Below, one piece after another: positions 5,129 through 7,390 of a stretch of 7,390 nt of DNA (position 1 is the first letter of the stretch; each line of letters starts with the position of its first letter). The stretch is from positions 1-7,390 of the forward strand of contig JASHSN010000515.1 in NCBI GenBank assembly GCA_030038695.1, written 5' to 3'. The translations under genes were made by a program, and so were the position numbers. The DNA is from Nitrososphaeraceae archaeon (GTDB lineage: Archaea; Thermoproteota; Nitrososphaeria; Nitrososphaerales; Nitrososphaeraceae). Below the pieces are notes generated by a model that was not told the DNA's origin, ran no database searches, and saw only the letters and a list, made by a program, of their open reading frames with translations.

Positions 5129-5614
5129 ATGGTAGTTCCAAAATTTTCAAAGATATTGGTACCACTGGATGGTTCTGAATTATCAATAAAAGCAGCAGAG
5201 TATGCGATTTCAATTGCAAAAAAACAAGGTGATGATAGTGGTACATCCTCTTTGATCGCTTTGCATGTTGTATATTCTTCAACAGGATATGCATACTCCT
5301 TACGTTTAGTAAGCCCGAGCTCTATACAGAATCTATTAGAAAAATGTAAACAAGAGTTTCAACCATGGTTTGACATAATCAAAGAAAAAGCTTACAACAA
5401 AAATGATGAGAAAATATCACTACAATTAAAGACAGACGTCATTCTCACCACCACATCAATAGTAGGAGCAATAATAGATTATGCTGAACGTGAGAAGGTT
5501 GATCTTATTGTGATAGGCACTAGAGGAATGTCCGGATTTAAGAGGATGCTACTTGGAAGCGTTGCTAGTGGTGTTGTCACGTATGCCAGCTGTCCTGTAA
5601 TGGTAGTAAAGTAA
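5129..5614 (+). CDS. Universal stress protein (UspA family), ATP-binding type
   Basis: A single complete Usp domain of 161 residues, the usual size. It starts with the family's first strand and loop KILVPLDGSELSIKAAEYAI (8-27), with Asp14 in the ATP-binding position. The second strand is LIALHVVYS (42-50). The fourth strand gives VDLIVIG (124-130) followed by the nucleotide motif Gly-2x-Gly-9x-Gly-Ser: Gly130, Gly133, Gly143, Ser144, then VASGVVTYASCPVMVVK. That motif marks the ATP-binding MJ0577-like branch rather than E. coli UspA. Such proteins are cytoplasmic dimers linked to stress survival and sometimes to signalling; the precise role is not known. Residues 35-65 carry a longer, Ser/Tyr-rich loop than in many members. 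It stands alone, with its own TATA box, inverted repeats and ribosome-binding site, so transcription is probably independent. Confidence 0.93.
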   Translation: MVVPKFSKILVPLDGSELSIKAAEYAISIAKKQGDDSGTSSLIALHVVYSSTGYAYSLRLVSPSSIQNLLEKCKQEFQPWFDIIKEKAYNKNDEKISLQLKTDVILTTTSIVGAIIDYAEREKVDLIVIGTRGMSGFKRMLLGSVASGVVTYASCPVMVVK

Positions 5615-5961
5615 TAGGAAAAGAATGCTCATAATAATACAGAATATTGCAGGAGAAACCTTCTATTATTCTTGAAATATAATATTCATGTTCCACTTCA
5701 TCCACTTCATGCATTATTCGCCACACAGGGGCGCACGATCACGGTTATATCGCTCCACCTCATTTGTTCGACAACTTTTCCAACAAAGTTAACTATAGAA
5801 CTAGAATTCACTTGTTTTGCTACATAAGATTCTAAACTAAATGATCTTTTTGAGATTCAATTTAATACTTCAATTCCGGGGCATCTCGTTTCCTAGCTCC
5901 GCCGGTTCGCAGATTATAAGTTGAAATACGAAAGAGACTTAAATTAGACTATTGATCATGA
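5615..5961. other. Intergenic region between UspA and PolX
   Basis: No gene was found in these 347 bases. Two small G+C-rich patches stand out in A/T-rich DNA (about 5723-5746 and 5876-5912) but neither folds as a tRNA nor reads as a known protein. A perfect tandem 9-mer, CCACTTCAT twice (5693-5710), lies in the left part. The right end holds a TATA-like box for PolX. Confidence 0.55.
5913..5920 (+). promoter_or_regulatory. Probable TATA box of polX
   Basis: ATTATAAG begins 49 bases before the TTG start, almost the same geometry as the cyclase promoter (AATATAAG, 51 bases). It predicts a leader of roughly 20 nt. Confidence 0.35.
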
Positions 5962-7390
5962 TTGAACAACTATGAAATAGCCAAAATCCTTCATGAAATC
6001 GCTATTTTTGAAGAGATGAAGGGTGAAAAGTTCAAACCTAGAGCCTATGAAAAGGCGGCTTTGTTCATCGGATCTCTAAACGATGATCTTGCAACAATTT
6101 ACAAAAAAGAAGGGACTAGTTCACTGATGGAATTACCAGGAATAGGGAAGAGCATAGCAGAGAAACTGTCTGAATTAATACGTACTGGCAAACTCCAGTG
6201 CTATGAACACTTAAAGAGGGAAATTCCTGTTGATGTAGCTACACTTGCATCTATAGAAGGAATAGGGGCAAAGACTATGAAAGTGCTCTATGAAGAGCTA
6301 GGGATAACTAACATAGAACAACTTGAAGCAGCAGCTAAGGGACACCGAATAAGAGATCTACCGGGTTTTGGCGAAAAAAGCGAAGAACAGATATTGCATG
6401 GTATAGAGTTCTTCAAGAAAAGTCATGGTGGTAGGTTTATCCTTGGTTTCATACTGGAGATACTAGAAGACATTTGTAATCGTTTGAGAAAACTAGATTC
6501 GGTAAAGAAAGTAGAACTAGCAGGATCAGCAAGAAGAATGAAGGAATCCATAGGCGATGCAGATTTCCTGGCAGTATCCAATCAGCCTGATGAAGTGATG
6601 GATTTTTTCACAACAATGCCCGAAGTTGAGTATATTCATACAAAAGGAATTACAAAATCAATGGTAAGACTACATAGTGGAATTGATTGTGATTTAAGAA
6701 TCGTCTCTGAAGAGAGTTTTGGTGCTGCATTTCAATATTTTACAGGCAACAAACAACATAATGTTATAGTTAGGACAATCGCATTACATAAGGGATACAA
6801 ACTAAATGAATATGGTCTGTACGATAAAAGAGATCATCAGCTTGCTGGGAGGTTAGAGGAGGATATCTATTCAAAGCTCGGATTAGCATGGATACCACCA
6901 GAGTTAAGAGAAGACAAAGGTGAGATAGAGGCAGCGAAGGAATGTCGTCTACCAAAACTGATAAATTATAATAGCTTGAAAGGAGATATTCAGGTACATA
7001 CCAATTGGACAGATGGCAACAATTCCATAATCGAGATGGGGCAAGCTGCAAAAGCAATAGGTCTTGAATATATTGCCATCACAGATCATTCTCAAGCGTT
7101 AGGAATTGCACATGGATTAAACAAGGAAAAACTTGAGAAACAAAAAAAGGAAATAGAGAGTACTAACCGAAAGATGAAGGATGACGAAGGAATAACAATT
7201 CTCAGAGGAGTAGAGGTGAACATACTCAAGGACGGCAGTCTTGATCTCGAGAATAATTTACTTAAAGAATTTGATGTTGTAGGAGCTGCCGTTCACTCAT
7301 ATTTTTCGCTACCAAGAAAGGAACAAACAAAAAGGCTGACATCGGCAATGTCCAATCCGAATGTGGATATTCTTTTTCATCCAACAGGTA
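5962..7390 (+). CDS. polX: DNA polymerase/3'-5' exonuclease PolX, 3' partial
   Basis: This is a family X DNA polymerase with a PHP domain; 476 codons are present and the frame runs off the right edge, about 100 residues short of the usual length. The start is the TTG at 5962: it gives NNYEIAKILHEIAIFEEMKG, matching the family N-terminus, with a stop codon directly upstream; the next ATG (6016) would remove the first helix. Helix-hairpin-helix DNA-binding motifs are at LPGIGK (58-63), IEGIG (98-102) and LPGFGEK (133-139). The nucleotidyltransferase site has GSARR (188-192), catalytic Asp199 and Asp201 (GDADFL), Asp244 (DCDLR), and the FTGNKQHNVIVR block (260-271). The PHP metal site has DIQVHTNWTDG (342-352), ITDHS (373-377), GVEVN (416-420), AAVHS (442-446) and HPTG (473-476). 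Such enzymes fill gaps in base-excision repair and trim 3' ends or nick abasic sites. No frameshift is seen. Confidence 0.95.
   Translation, partial: MNNYEIAKILHEIAIFEEMKGEKFKPRAYEKAALFIGSLNDDLATIYKKEGTSSLMELPGIGKSIAEKLSELIRTGKLQCYEHLKREIPVDVATLASIEGIGAKTMKVLYEELGITNIEQLEAAAKGHRIRDLPGFGEKSEEQILHGIEFFKKSHGGRFILGFILEILEDICNRLRKLDSVKKVELAGSARRMKESIGDADFLAVSNQPDEVMDFFTTMPEVEYIHTKGITKSMVRLHSGIDCDLRIVSEESFGAAFQYFTGNKQHNVIVRTIALHKGYKLNEYGLYDKRDHQLAGRLEEDIYSKLGLAWIPPELREDKGEIEAAKECRLPKLINYNSLKGDIQVHTNWTDGNNSIIEMGQAAKAIGLEYIAITDHSQALGIAHGLNKEKLEKQKKEIESTNRKMKDDEGITILRGVEVNILKDGSLDLENNLLKEFDVVGAAVHSYFSLPRKEQTKRLTSAMSNPNVDILFHPTG

Noticed and set aside
5693..5710. Tandem CCACTTCAT repeat as a possible repeat array
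   Set aside because: There are only two 9-base copies, with no spacers or further units; no CRISPR or integron-type array occurs in the window.
5873..5925. G+C-rich patch with CCGGTTCGCA resembling a tRNA T-arm
   Set aside because: The flanks do not form a T stem or acceptor stem, and no cloverleaf can be drawn.
6770..7057. Minus-strand open frame inside PolX
   Set aside because: PolX motifs run continuously through the plus strand here.

Overview
The window looks like part of a chromosome from an ammonia-oxidising-type archaeon (Thaumarchaeota/Nitrososphaerota, Nitrososphaera-like). This rests on low G+C genes (one sampled 60-base line in the cyclase has 18 G/C), archaeal-style TATA boxes ahead of several genes, weak or absent Shine-Dalgarno sites, and a gene set recalled from that group: VIT/CCC1 transporter, DUF2334-type deacetylase, PPK2, class III nucleotidyl cyclase, UspA and PHP-type PolX. 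The lineage is inferred; the window holds no rRNA or other marker gene.

The left half (1 to about 3.5 kb) is mostly broken genes. A VIT1/CCC1-type iron/manganese transporter enters from the left edge and carries a frameshift. A polysaccharide deacetylase follows directly but lacks its N-terminus and start codon. Next comes a G+C-richer, bacterial-looking stretch. On the minus strand it has an intact small cupin with the complete metal-binding set of the Mn-dependent hydroxynitrile lyase cupins, followed by a decayed alkyl-sulfatase N-terminus. On the plus strand there are short remnants of an esterase (nucleophile elbow GHSSGGYG), of a small protein with an ESWKGF motif, and of the C-terminal domain of a bacterial-type GAPDH. 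A PPK2 polyphosphate kinase then follows, complete in content but split by a frameshift.

The right half (3.8 to 7.4 kb) is orderly. It has three intact plus-strand genes, each after about 300 bases of non-coding DNA: a class III adenylate cyclase-like protein with an N-terminal helix-turn-helix-like segment, a UspA-type ATP-binding stress protein, and a PolX family DNA polymerase with C-terminal PHP nuclease domain (TTG start, runs off the right edge). They look independently transcribed, with TATA-like boxes about 45 to 65 bases before the start codons.

The genes do not form one pathway. Loose themes are stress and phosphate/nucleotide signalling (PPK2, cyclase, UspA) and DNA repair (PolX). 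I see no convincing new multi-gene system. The points most worth a second look are the remnant-rich island with its surviving transferred cupin, that cupin's C-terminal extension made by a 30-bp duplication, and the cyclase with Lys in place of the usual transition-state Arg.
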